Assembly: GCA_945643635.1 (NCBI GenBank)
Contig: CALZFC010000349.1
Span: 2,248,501 to 2,312,500 of the forward strand
DNA: 64,000 nt
Source of the DNA: Allodiplogaster sudhausi
Lineage: Eukaryota > Nematoda > Chromadorea > Rhabditida > Diplogasteridae
Direction: 5' to 3'
Shown here: positions 32,447-42,890 of the stretch, piece by piece
How the letters are laid out: each line of letters opens with the position of its first letter
Position numbering within the stretch: position 1 is the stretch's first letter
The notes under the pieces: generated by a model
Database searches by the model: none
What the model was told of the DNA's origin: nothing
The model's input: only the letters and a program-made list of their open reading frames with translations
Program-made: the position numbers and the translations under genes

Positions 32447-33060
32447 GTATGAGTTCCCCCTTTCGCCTTAACTTCTTCTTAGCCTTGCCTCAGTTTGTAT
32501 AGGTCGCCCCTTCCCGTTTTTTTTCCCTGTTCTCTTTTGCCATTTAAGAAATTTTTATGACTCTAGGACTATTAATGATTGACTAGAACTAATTAACCTG
32601 TAATAATTATGAAATAATATCTTGTGGGACTTTCATGTGAAATTTATTTATTAAATTTTTAGACAAAACCGGTTATCTTGTAAGTCTTATAATTCTGGGA
32701 CTACTGTAGATTGACTAAAAATGACTATTCTGTATTATTAGGAAATAATTTCACTTTTATTTTTCAAAATAAATTCATGTTAACTGTAATCACCAATGTG
32801 TTGAAGATACAAACCACTCGGAAGCATTCGAAAGAAGAATGGAAGGGGATTGGTAGGGAAAAAAGTCATTCGAATGTTAAAAATCCTCTGAATAGTTTAC
32901 CAGTGAGGAAGCCGAATTGAACTATTGCCGGAAAAGCTGGCATTAGTTCACCTTGGCCGGAATAGTTCATCACCGGCTGGCATGATAGTTCGGCCTGACC
33001 GAACTATAAAACTGAACTATTTGCAGCGTGCTAATAGTTCCGAGCTATCTGCGCTGTGTG

Positions 33061-33504
33061 TATATTAGGATTTTGTGCATATTTTGTTAGAAGAAAATAA
33101 CGCCTGATGTATACAGTAAAGAATACAATTTACAGTTAAGCGTCGTAGTAAAGTCAGAGTTCTCTTACGTCAGATAAGAGATTGATCTCGGTTTCCGGTT
33201 AATTTCGTGGTTTCATTTTAAAAATCCTATTCGGATATTTCGGTTTCCGGGCGTTGTTCGGAAGTAGGTTTTCGCTTTTTATTATTTAGCAAAAACAAAC
33301 GAAAACCTAATTTCGAATTTTACAGTTGAGTTTCTTGTACCTTTAAATTGTTAGATACTTTATTGGCACAATAATAAAAAAATTTGTAATAGACATCTTA
33401 TATTGTTTATTCATTTATTTTAATTTAAAATATCTCTATCCTCCATATATCTCACTTCTAAACTCTGGATGCTCTTTCAAAAGTTCAATTGTATCTTATG
33501 TTTG
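33061..33504. other. Non-coding gap
   Basis: AT-rich; nothing recognised. Confidence 0.5.
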
Positions 33505-35474
33505 TTATTGTTTTTTTTTTAAATAAAAGAAGAAAGGTAGCCAACGTTTTGTTGTGCAATCTCCGCATGTCCTTTTGCAGGCCTTCCGCAGGTCTATATC
33601 CGCGTAAGCAGCGCTGCATAGGCCGTTGGATTTTAAAATGTCGCATCTGCAAAAAACAGCTTTGTAAAACAGCTATATATTTCTAAATTTAAAGGTGCTC
33701 ATCAGGAAAACATTCATTACGATCGAAAAATAAAATTAAATAAAATTTGTTTTGCAATCTTGAATATAGAAAAAATGCAAAGCTGTCGTTGTTGTCTAAG
33801 TTATACATGTCACTCCCTCCCAGTTCTCTATTCCGTCACTTGAATCTCGTGGAGAAAATAACGAATTTAGCAATTTTCAGTCATATGAACGTGCGGTCTT
33901 CTTTTCAACTAGCTGTTTCGGCTAGGCGAGACGAGACGCACATAATAGAAAGAATGAAGCAACACTAATTTATATTTTTTAACTGACCGGTGTTTGGGAT
34001 CGTCTTCGCAGTTCGGTATTGGTGTCCCGCAATCTCAATAGAAGAATGATGAATTTGAAAGTGTAACTATTTGACAACTTTCCGCCATTGTTGTTAGACG
34101 ATTAGTATGATAAATATGTTTTTGAAATTTTATTTCTCTTATGGTTTTCAAATTTTAAATAGATTTTAACCCAAACGTTTACATTTTCAACATTCGTTTG
34201 CGTTTTCAATTTTAGAAATCTTTGCAATTCAAGTACTTGCTACTTTCTCAGCAGTTGGGCAATTAAAAAAACGATTAAAAATTTGTGTTATTGTTCATAG
34301 TTAACCTAAAATAACCGTTGGGCGTCTTCTCATTCCTCGAGTGTGTCCAAACTTTGAATGAATCGCAAATGATAAGCCGAGTCACCTGGTAAAGAAGGAG
34401 AAGGCGGCGAAGTGGTAGTAGTTGTTGAAGATGTGGTGGTGGTGGTTGATGAGGGAGTGGTTGTGGTGGTTGTTGTTGTGGTGCTGTTCGTTGACGGGGG
34501 CGAGGAGCAAGACGAATCCTGAACGAAGAAAGACGATAAGCGCATTAAATTTCTTTCTTTTTTAAATTCCGTTTTCTTTCTTAGCAATAGCTCGGATCAA
34601 TAAAAGGATATATTTGATAGATTGAAGCTAATTTCTAGAGTCATGATTAAAACTTGTAAAATGTCTCACCATGGACGGATGACAGCAGCATCGATTTGCG
34701 TTGCACAAAGCACCAAACAGAAAGACTCGGCAATCGCTGTCAGAAGTGCAGTCGTACTAAAATAAATGAAGCCGAAGGAAATAAAACAGCAAATAAAATA
34801 TTGACAACTAGAGAAAAAATTTAAATGTAGATTCTAATTAGATTTCTCGAACTATTTCTAGGGCCGGAAAATGTCATGAAAAATTAATAAAACTTACACA
34901 TGCCGACGCAAAAGTATTTGAGAGCAGCAGGGTTAAGAAGAGGAGTAGCGACCAGAGGTGTCAACGGCCCCGCCCGGCCCGGCCCGGCCCGGCCCGATGG
35001 GCCGGCGGGCCCAACATTCCGTGGGCCCGGGCCGGGCCGGGCCGGGCCCACAAAATGTTGGGCCGGCCCGTGGGCCCGATTGGGCCCGATTATTTGAGAA
35101 ATTAGTGTATGGTCAACTGGTTTTTAAATATTCCCATGATTTTTCTTCAAATGTTCTGCTGATTTTTCTTGAAATAGCAATTCCTTGAATTTTGATTTGC
35201 CATTTGAAGAAAAAACATATGTATGATGATACATCAGCAAAAAAAAATTGAAGAAAGTCACTTGAAGAAATTTTTTTGAAGAAAAATTAGTTCAGCTTGA
35301 AAATCGGGCCGGGCCGGCCGGCCCGATTTTCAAGCTGAAGTTTTTTTTTCAAGTTTTGGGCCGGGCCGGGCCGGGCCCAAAATTCCAAGGCCCGGAAAAG
35401 TACGGGCCGGGCCGGCCCAAAAATGTTAGGCCCGTTGACATCTCTGGTAGCGACATCCTCTCCATTTCTAGCAT
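33505..35474 (-). pseudogene. ShKT gene copy B, disrupted by a hAT MITE
   Basis: Exons on the minus strand: 35474-34898 (signal peptide, split by the MITE at 34953-35446), 34756-34670 (29 codons, C-T-S-D-S-D-C, then N-R-C-C-C), 34518-34386 (Thr/Ser/Pro-rich), 34033-33988 (C-G-T-P-I-P-N-C-E-D-D), 33646-33505 (C-D-I-L-K-S-N-G-L-C, R-T-C-G-D-C). A TTTACAG acceptor lies directly before the ATG at 35474, suggesting spliced-leader addition. Leaving out the MITE and one target copy, all phases fit and give a 160-residue frame; no other lesion is seen. This is therefore the least decayed of the three paralogs. The product would have been secreted, with a mucin-like linker before one ShKT domain. Confidence 0.75.
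34953..35446. mobile_element. GC-rich hAT-type MITE in the signal-peptide exon of copy B
   Basis: TIRs CAGAGGTGTCAACGG and CCGTTGACATCTCTG are flanked by the perfect 8-bp duplication GTAGCGAC (34945-34952 and 35447-35454), the hAT signature. Both ends are runs of GGGCC/GGCCC palindromes; the middle is AT-rich. 494 bp, no coding capacity. Confidence 0.92.
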
Positions 35475-36079
35475 CTGTAAAGCGCCTGGCAAATATCTTC
35501 GGAAAGGATATATGAAGGCAAGGGGAAATGGGCGTTCCATATTCTTAGAGCTGTGAATGAAAAGAAGCGAAGGGTGAGTATTGCGAGTTTCAGTAGAAAA
35601 TGAAAATGGATAGTCAAGTACCATTTTTTTTCTAATTGAATCGACCAAGATGAAATTCAACATGTTTGTCCAAACCATTGGATCAAGTGTGACCGGCGCG
35701 GTATCGGTTGAGAGCTCCTTCAATGTTGCCTTCAACTTGTCTTTTTTAATAGATGTGATAACATTTCGTTGAAAGAGACGAACAGAAGTTTTTCATAGGC
35801 ACACGTCTTAAGCTTGGATTTGAGCGACTTCTCATAGCGTTCTACAACATTTCAGTGAGTCCCTCCGAGGCAAATCTATATGAATATCTTTGTGGTGACC
35901 AACGGCCATGAAAGAAATTCAATAGAAATTCTATACAATTAGTGAATATAAAACAAATGAAGTAGTGAAATAGATATGCCTTTATCTGTGAATCTAACTG
36001 TGATGTTGTGTAAATCAATTAGAAGCCTTTTCTAGAATATTGAGCAACTTCACGTCGTCTCTGCGAAATGTTATCACAG
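35475..36079. other. Third copy of duplicated sequence, no intact gene
   Basis: About 35580-35745 matches the inverted-duplication arms at 12.9 and 17.2 kb; the plus strand encodes S-S-V-T-G-A-V-S-V-E-S-S-F-N-V. The rest is AT-rich without recognisable features. Confidence 0.5.
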
Positions 36080-36415
36080 TTATTTTTTTAACTTCAAAAG
36101 GGAAAAGTTGATGTCGACATTGAAGGCGTTCTCAACAGAAACGTCGCCGGTCACACTCGTTCGAATGGTTTAGCTTTGCGGAAACTGATAATGCAAATGA
36201 AGAACTCTCTCCAGCACTCAATCATCTTTCCTTAGGTACTCTTTCTTATCCACTTGGTTCCTTCTTTCTTCATTAACCTTCATTCTCTCAATGTCCTTCC
36301 ATACCCTCTCTTTCGTTTCTTCTCTCGCAATCCGCACACCTTCCAATTGCTCCATCGCATAGTCTTCTGTGTCCACCAGAACATCGCCCACCTTTTCCAA
36401 TCTGTCGAACAAGAG
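36080..36415 (-). pseudogene. Conserved coding block of unknown function, copy 3
   Basis: Minus strand: V-G-D-V-L-V-D-T-E-D-Y-A, R-E-E-T-K-E-R, I-E-R-M-K, K-E-Y-L, then an in-frame TGA at about 36218, then H-Y-Q-F-P-Q-S-Q and T-G-D-V-S-V-E-N-A-F-N-V-D-I. Closest to the block at 13588. The three copies keep the same register around their lesions, so the ancestral frame was coding. From 36416 to 37150 I see no gene. Confidence 0.5.
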
Positions 36416-37149
36416 GCGTCGGTTCTTAACGGTAGGCCACGCTGACTGGACTCAAACAAATCAGAGACTAGACGATTCACCCCGTCCCGCCCTCAATCTA
36501 TTCCACTTTTTATCATTCTGGTAACTATCTTTTGCCATTTCAAATCATAAATGGCTAATATTTCTTGCCAGCTGCTTGGGAACCAAGGATATTACGGATT
36601 CATTGCGCTCGTACTGAAAGGAAAAGTAGAGATAGCGATTGAAAGAAGAGTGAATAGCATCTCGCAATTGCAACTTTTTATGAACTAAGAATTAGCACCT
36701 AATTACGATACCGTACAAAAAATGCGCATAAACGTCTTCGTGCAAAAGGTATGGAATTAAACAGTCTGGTCCTGGTTTGAACTCGTTGTTTATCCACTGT
36801 TCAAACTTTTCGAATTCGAGATATATCAATTTTTCTCTCCTTCTCGCTCTCTCTTTCTCTATCTTTCTCTCTTAGCAAAAGGACGCCAGAATAGAAGGAA
36901 CAAAAGCCTTTACAGATTACAGAATTTATACACTAGCCTAGTGTGACGCCTTACAAAATGAAGTGATTAATATGCATAGCAAGAAAAAAAACAAGGACAA
37001 AGAACACATACTATCGTTGGAAAACGAATCTTCTCCATACTAAATCCCAACTTAAAAATATAGAGTCATGGGTGTTTGAGGATGTTTATAAATTCATTCT
37101 TTCTCACAAAAAATTATTACGACAACAATTTTACAATAAAAACACATGA

Positions 37150-37390
37150 GTTCCAGTTGTTTATAGAAACTAATATATCGAATACATCTCGATGGATGTA
37201 TGTTTCTTGAGACATCTCGCTAGCCAGCGCGCTCGTGTTCGTAGATTCTGTGGCCTTAAATCATAGAGCTGAATGCTTATAAATATGTATCTTCTCAGTA
37301 GTCGATGAAGGCAACATCGCCAAAGCATATAAATGCAGGTTGAAAAGCTGATGAATCGACTTTTAAGCACCTGCGAAATAGCAAATGAGA
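37150..37390. repeat. Block linked to the second-type ShKT genes
   Basis: Aligns with 18400-18630 and 23232-23475. The segment AGCCAGCGCGCTCG is common to all. Minus-strand frames are open in some copies and closed here (stop in the I-C-F-G-D-V-A part), so it may be a 3' UTR or a dead exon. The end (about 37385-37400) is the unfilled target of TTAA element 2. Confidence 0.5.
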
Positions 37391-37466
37391 ATTTAAGATT
37401 GTTGAGCCATTACTTTTTGAACATGCATTTATTTTCTACAGATATTTTTTCCTTGCTTGGAACCAA

Positions 37467-37572
37467 TTAGGCAAACTGACAGTTGCCGCACATTCTTGGG
37501 CACCAGAGTATACCTGCTGTGAATACTGATTCATGTGTATTCCAGAAATGGCAGTCAGTAGGATCGCCGCAG
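37467..37572 (-). CDS. Last exon of a second-type ShKT gene
   Basis: Minus strand, acceptor TTGCAG before 37572, stop 37467-37469. 34 residues: C-G-D-P-T-D-C-H-F-W, then L-W-C-P-R-M-C-G-N-C-Q-F-A. Same phase and end as the exon at 27434-27548, with a three-codon length difference. Upstream exons not identified; a possible one near 38030-38240 (V-I-C-F-T-N-V-F-R-P-K-L) is unproven. Confidence 0.7.
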
Positions 37573-37616
37573 CTGCAACGTTAGAATAAGCGTGTATGTA
37601 TTATGTATATACAGAT

Positions 37617-37705
37617 CAATATACAATCCTCCCTCTAATAGTGCCCCCCAATCTGGCAAGAGCAATAAAAATAATACCCCAGGGCACTAATAGAGAAAAC
37701 ACGGT
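37617..37705. repeat. Dispersed C-rich repeat (TACCGTATTTTCTC MITE relic)
   Basis: CCTCCCTCTAATAGTGCCCC to CACTAATAGAGAAAACACGGTA; right end preserved, left end lost. Confidence 0.6.
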
Positions 37706-37934
37706 ATTACTTCGTTGATTCTAATATTTATTCATACATCAAAAATGATATGACGACACATTGCATATATTTGGTAAGAAATGAAGTAGTGCAGTTTATA
37801 TATAGGGGATTAGGAATGTGGGGAGAGAGGACATAGATCTACAAACAATTTTCTCCTGGAAATCAGTACGCCGGATACAAATGGATCACCAATTATTTGC
37901 GTAACTCAATCTTTTTCTCTATATGCGCTTACTT

Positions 37935-38010
37935 TCTTTGCGAGTAGTCGACGCACGTTGAAGTAGGTAGTGTGAAGCAACCTGTAAATGCTCACTAACG
38001 TCTTAAATTA
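37935..38010. repeat. Duplicated host block, copy 3 of 3
   Basis: Best matches 28195-28260. Confidence 0.55.
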
Positions 38011-38639
38011 GAGCGATAACTAGAATACCTTCTATTAGAAATTATGAGAGTGTGCATGGGGAGAAATTTTGAAAGTAGTGATGAAGTCTCTCCATAAAAT
38101 CTACAGTTCAGCGTGGGCGAAATATGGTTTTTCTCCTCAGCCCCCTTCAGGACGCATTCATAGTTTTCCTTGCGAAGCTTTGGCCGGAAAACATTAGTAA
38201 AACAAATTACCACATCTCCTTGGACAGTTCCCTTAATCACTTTATTTAAAATTCATAAAATAATGGTTGTTATATAAAAATTGAATAAGTTTCAGTTGAG
38301 AATCGTACTTCTTTAAATTGTTTAATAGTTTACATTTACAACAATGAAAATCCCATCTAGTAGACATCTAATATTGTTTAAGTATTTATTTTAATGTTAG
38401 AAATCTCTATGCTCTCGCTATATGCCATGATATAACTTCCATTCTCTCGAAGCATTTTCAAAAGTCAAGTCATTTGTGCCTATTGTTTAGGTAAAAATGA
38501 AGAATGGCAACCAACGCTTTGTTGTGCAATCTCCGCATGTCCTTTTGCAGTCCTTACGCAGGCTATCATTCGCGAAAGCAACGCTGCATACGCCGTTGGA
38601 TTTGAAAATGTCGCATCTACGAAAAGCAAATTTGTTGTA

Positions 38640-39677
38640 CGCAAGTTGATCGTACATCTTGGACTTTGGAATCATTTTACTTTGCTAAATTGTTCGCATG
38701 AAGGACACAAAATGAATAGTGTAATCGCTCATGAAAGAATGAGTGTCATGCTCCTTTGAAAGTATATGCCACTTATTTTTTATCCGCTCTAATTATGGGG
38801 TCACGAATTTATAGAAAATATATCATATATGTATATTTTAAAGATTGTCCGGTAGTGGGGCGAATTCTCATCTCATGTTTTTGTTTTCTAAAAGCACTGT
38901 TTTTGTCTCTACAGAAAAATACAACGATAAAAAATCATTCCTTGTTATGAACATTTTGTAAATTTTCTTGATTTGTTGCTTAATTTTCGAGATATGCACT
39001 CGTATTTTTAACAAAACATTTTCATGGCAAAGAACGAGGTTTTTTAGAATCGCTGTATGTTTTCTAAAAAAAAACTCTGATCTCAGAAAGTATAATAGCC
39101 GGAGCATTTGCTTTAACGAGCCACTATTACTACCAGATAATCTTTAAAATATAGATTAGATATATTCAATGCATTCGTGATCCTATATTGTTGATCGGAA
39201 CTGTATATGCATGTCGCAGGAATTCATTCATAGTGAGAGACTTGGCTTTGTAAAGATACCGCGCCTGGAGGCAGAAGTCAGCCTGTCCGGGTAATTTTTT
39301 GGCACCTCTATTCCCCCAGGTCCGGGGAATTGAGGTGCCAAAATTGTTCAAACTTCAGATTAATTTGTATAATTTAGATAAATAACTCAAACTTGGGTAA
39401 TTAAAGGAGGGAGATCACCGAAAAGTCATTGGCGATTTATGAAATATCTTAGGTGTTTTCGAATAGTTTCAGGAATGAAGAAAAAGAAAATACACAAGCA
39501 TATGGACGAAAAAGTTCCATATCCAAGTATAACATACATACTTGAAGATACTTTAAAGTGAAAATTTAGATTTTTTTGTATTATGCTTTACCACCATTTT
39601 TATGTTAATATTCAACAATAAACTAAAGAAAAATAAGCAAAACAGTATCAAATTAGTAAAACAGCAAAAATAACTCG
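38640..39677. other. Intronic or intergenic AT-rich sequence
   Basis: No gene recognised before the 5' target-site copy of the LTR element. Confidence 0.5.
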
Positions 39678-39682
39678 CCGCT

Positions 39683-40636
39683 TGTTTCCAACTTCGTTGA
39701 AAATGTCTTTTTTTATTCCATGAGTAGCTTGATTCCACTCTTCTTTGTTTATCATTCATTTGCTACTGTGTTTACTCGTTTCACGGCCAATTCTCCATTT
39801 CTTTAAATCTTCTAATTTCTTCACCGTCATCATGCTTTATTACATCTTCGGTTATTATTCCGTTATTTTCGTCGTTACTATTCACTATTTATTCGCCACC
39901 GTCATATAATACGACTTATGATGTCTAATTTACTATCTACTCGTTTCCTCATTGCCGTCGGCTATTTAGTCATAATATGTCGTTGCTATTCTATTCTTCT
40001 ATTGTTATTACAGGCTTGGCTGGTGTGCCTCCTCTTTGTTGTTTTTCTTGTCCGCACTCGGACGCCCTGCCTTCTTCTTCTCCCTTTTCCTTCAATCTCA
40101 TCAACTTCATTCTACCCTTCTTCGCTGTCCAGTTCATCATCCAGCAAGGACAAGTACAGGTCGCTAAGTGTATTAGTTTGTGATCGCTATCGAAGACCAT
40201 CGAATTCTTCTTCTATTGATCGTCATCATTCTTCATCACTAAGTGTACTTACTTGATGTACTGATTTTCTCCTTGAATACATTTCTTCGTTTATCGATCG
40301 AGCGATTTCGTCATCTTCTCCCCCATCTCTCCACTTTTACCAGACTCTCATTTATTTCCTACGTCTAAGAGTATTCCAGCTCAGACCAATACAGGAATAA
40401 ACCGAACGAGTAGTACTCTGGTGTTAATGTGTTGAAACGCATTCTAATCTTCATCTGCAGCAACTTGAGAACTGTTGTCATTCATCTGTTTATCGTGTAA
40501 GAGCTTCTACCATGAACAACCCAGACGCAGAGTCTTCTCAGACTCCCAGTTTAGTGAACAAGATCAAGCCCTCAGGTGTCACCTTCAGAAGAAACAACCA
40601 GCTGGCCAATCTTCCACAGGCGGCCAATTTTTCACA
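39683..40636 (+). repeat. 5' LTR
   Basis: TGTTTCCAAC to TTTTTCACA. Contains AATAAA at 40396-40401 and a TATAATA-like run near 39906. Its last 125 bases include the gag start codon (40512) and 41 further codons, which is unusual. Confidence 0.93.
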
Positions 40637-42167
40637 TGGTGCGTCGGCCGGGAAGCTCTCTTCTGAGCGACGAGGAAACGTCGCGAGCAACCAGCGTGGA
40701 AATGATCTTCTCAGTCATCCTCTCACGTCCAATAACGTCGATTCGTCCAATAACTTCAACGAACAGACTTCATTTCCCGAGAGGCACACGTCTATCCCTG
40801 AGCAACAGAACAACGACAGTGATGCCCCGCCACACGGCGATAATGGCCCACTGTCTGGCATAGATCCCTTCCTGGGAAGGCCAAGTTCAGCCCAGGGATT
40901 CGAGAGCTCCGGCAGACCAGAGAGGGACGAGAGGGCCACTCACTCGTCGCTGAGTAACAGCGACACTATGATGAACCGAATCCAACCATCCACAGAAATG
41001 ATTCCATCGGAGAATCTAGAAGGATGGGATGGATGGGACAACTTCATGGAGAGCAGTGACGAGGATGACGAAGAAGATGAAGAAGATGAGATGCGAAGTG
41101 TCGACTTGGAAGAACTGGAAGGAAAGTACGGAAGCATTATTACGCTACTCCGGACACACTCGTCCACAATCAAGATCTGCTGCAGCAAGACTGCTGAGTT
41201 TACTTCATCCCGTTTGGCACTACTGTCAAAGTATGGGACGAATAAACTGAGAAGTGTCGAGTCTAAAGCACTCAGCTTGCTCGAAACAATCAGGAAGAAC
41301 TTCGACTCGTACGAGCAGCAATGCACACACTTCCAAACGGTCCGTAATCTTCCAAGGAAACATCCGGAAAGAATCTATGCGGAGAAACTCAGTGACGCTT
41401 TCATTGACGAGTGTCCAGACTACAGAGACTTCAGCCTACTCAACCGAGAAGTCAGCCGCTACACAGACGAGTTGACGAACTTCTTGCATACAGTTTCTGA
41501 GTCGATAACAAGGAAAGAAGAAGAAGGAAGGGCACAAGAAGGACCCAGTCAAAAGCTGGGAAGACTCTGTCGTCTTCCAGTGGACAACCAGGAACAGAGT
41601 CGGATGGGTGGTGGACTCCCATCGACATCTCTCCAGCAGACCAACGTCGAACTCCAGAATGGACAGAGAAGAACGCCAGGTCTTCAAGAGGAGCAGCAAC
41701 GCCAACCCCAAGTGGTAGCTGCAGCAAGAAATGAGTGGAGCGGCGTGCCGCAGCAACTCCCTCCACCAGTCGGAGTCGTGCCAAACACGAACTTCTACCG
41801 ACTGCCTGATCTTCCTCCCATGACTCTGCCAACTTTCACCGGCAAGTTGAAGGAGTACGACGAATTCGTCAGTGCGTTCACCGAAGCAGTGGAGAGACGT
41901 CTTGACCTCTCTGAGCAGACGAAGATGTCGTATCTGATGAACTGCCTCAGAGGCGACGCATTGACAGTGCTGGACGGAATCTCCTGGACAGGAGAGAACT
42001 ACGCTCTTGCCAAGCAAGAACTGCACAGACGGTTCAAGGGCAGCAGCATGCTCTTGCCATCTCTCCACCGCGAACTGGAAGCGATGCCGATAGGGCAAGT
42101 CCGAGTGGACGACCAACTGCGCTCCCTGTACAAGATCAGGAGCATTGTGAGGAGAATGGCCGATTAG
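40512..42167 (+). CDS. Gag polyprotein (DUF1759-type), begins inside the LTR
   Basis: 551 residues up to a TAG at 42165-42167. N-terminal third is polar and disordered with an acidic run (about 190-196). The region from about 430 (P-P-M-T-L-P-T-F-T-G, then F-V-S-A-F, M-N-C-L-R-G-D-A-L, L-H-R-R-F) is the conserved BEL/Pao gag part. The frame continues about 70 codons beyond the TAG (to about 42374), then a Gln/Asn/Gly-rich tail follows in another frame (to about 42732). No CCHC knuckle is present in this gag. The start at 40512 is supported by an open frame running from the LTR through the primer-binding site. Confidence 0.85.
   Translation: MNNPDAESSQTPSLVNKIKPSGVTFRRNNQLANLPQAANFSHGASAGKLSSERRGNVASNQRGNDLLSHPLTSNNVDSSNNFNEQTSFPERHTSIPEQQNNDSDAPPHGDNGPLSGIDPFLGRPSSAQGFESSGRPERDERATHSSLSNSDTMMNRIQPSTEMIPSENLEGWDGWDNFMESSDEDDEEDEEDEMRSVDLEELEGKYGSIITLLRTHSSTIKICCSKTAEFTSSRLALLSKYGTNKLRSVESKALSLLETIRKNFDSYEQQCTHFQTVRNLPRKHPERIYAEKLSDAFIDECPDYRDFSLLNREVSRYTDELTNFLHTVSESITRKEEEGRAQEGPSQKLGRLCRLPVDNQEQSRMGGGLPSTSLQQTNVELQNGQRRTPGLQEEQQRQPQVVAAARNEWSGVPQQLPPPVGVVPNTNFYRLPDLPPMTLPTFTGKLKEYDEFVSAFTEAVERRLDLSEQTKMSYLMNCLRGDALTVLDGISWTGENYALAKQELHRRFKGSSMLLPSLHRELEAMPIGQVRVDDQLRSLYKIRSIVRRMAD
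40637..40654 (+). promoter_or_regulatory. Primer-binding site, tRNA-Gly type
   Basis: TGGTGCGTCGGCCGGGAA begins at the base after the LTR. It matches the complement of the 3' end of tRNA-Gly(GCC) with CCA, with one G-U type difference. It lies within the gag reading frame. Confidence 0.75.
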
Positions 42168-42890
42168 TGTGACGTCAAGTATCAGCCACTGCTACAAGAG
42201 AGGATCCTCGAGCGCTTCGCAGATGCGACACTAAAGAAGGTGTTCAAGTGGAAGCACCAACATCGAGACTTCTCAGGCAACCCGACAATGCCAACAACCG
42301 AAGAGATACTGACGAAAGTGGAGGAGGTACTCAGATGCGAAGAGACTCGCACAGAGGTCTTCTCGGAGCGTTAGGCAATCGGGCCCACAGCAGCCACACT
42401 CCAACCAGAACTTCTCTAGGCACGGAGAGAGCAAGGAGTATCGTCAGTCCGGACAAGGACGACATCAGAATTCCTTCTCTCAGAAGACCTATGAAGGTCA
42501 ACGTGCGGAGAACAAGGAGAGACGGCATGGTGGCTACGGAAGGCCCCAACAACCGTACTCTCAGAGAGCCAACGACTACCAAGGAGGGAATAAAGGGTTC
42601 CAACCGTCTGGAGGCAATGCGCAGCCCCTGCAACAGAACTCATTTCCTCAGAAGTCGAATGGCAACGATGGACTGAACAAGAACCAGCAGAGAAGGGAAA
42701 AGGTGCACACCACCCAAGCGGAAGCGAAATAAAGTGAAGGTGGAAGAGCCATCACTGGTCCTACCGTTCTCTTCTCTGACAACAAGCAAAAGAAAAGAAT
42801 GCAAGTCGTCTACTCACCGCTTCCGTCTTAGTCGTACTGGACGAGAAGAAGGCGAAGAAAAAGTGGAGATCCAAGACCGCTCGAACAAGA
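42168..42890 (+). pseudogene. Broken gag tail and gag-pol junction
   Basis: Residual gag codons after the TAG, then a Gln-rich stretch (S-G-P-Q-Q-P-H, N-Q-N-F, Y-G-R-P-Q-Q-P-Y) ending with TAA at about 42730. From about 42785 a frame with L-L-T-A-S-V-L-V-V-L-D leads into the protease. The breaks are consistent with decay; programmed frameshifting is not evident. Confidence 0.6.

Larger units (their letters stand above)
28697..33060. mobile_element. TIR element with TA target carrying captured gene fragments
   Basis: CACACAGCGCAGATAG at 28697 and its reverse complement at 33045-33060, each flanked by TA. The first ~190 and last ~150 bases are rich in GAACTAT/ATAGTTC motifs in both orientations, like transposase-binding subterminal repeats. 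The interior has no transposase. It holds exons of an acyl-CoA synthetase on the plus strand and three GC-rich exon-like blocks on the minus strand. This composition fits a Pack-type element that has picked up host gene pieces. Confidence 0.65.

Noticed and set aside
34900..35448. Ala/Gly/Pro/Arg-rich frames in the GGGCC repeats
   Set aside because: They lie in the non-coding hAT MITE; the same occurs at 62180-62760.
37150..37390. Exon with I-C-F-G-D-V-A and S-A-L-A-S-E-M as part of the ShKT gene
   Set aside because: It lies downstream of the ShKT stop codon in every copy and is closed by stops in some, so it was listed only as a duplicated block.
41436..42116. 226-codon minus-strand frame opposite gag
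   Set aside because: Antisense shadow of a GC-rich coding region.
42248..42676. 142-codon plus-strand frame after gag
   Set aside because: The Gln-rich reading in another frame fits a gag tail better; this one is Arg/Thr-rich by frame offset.
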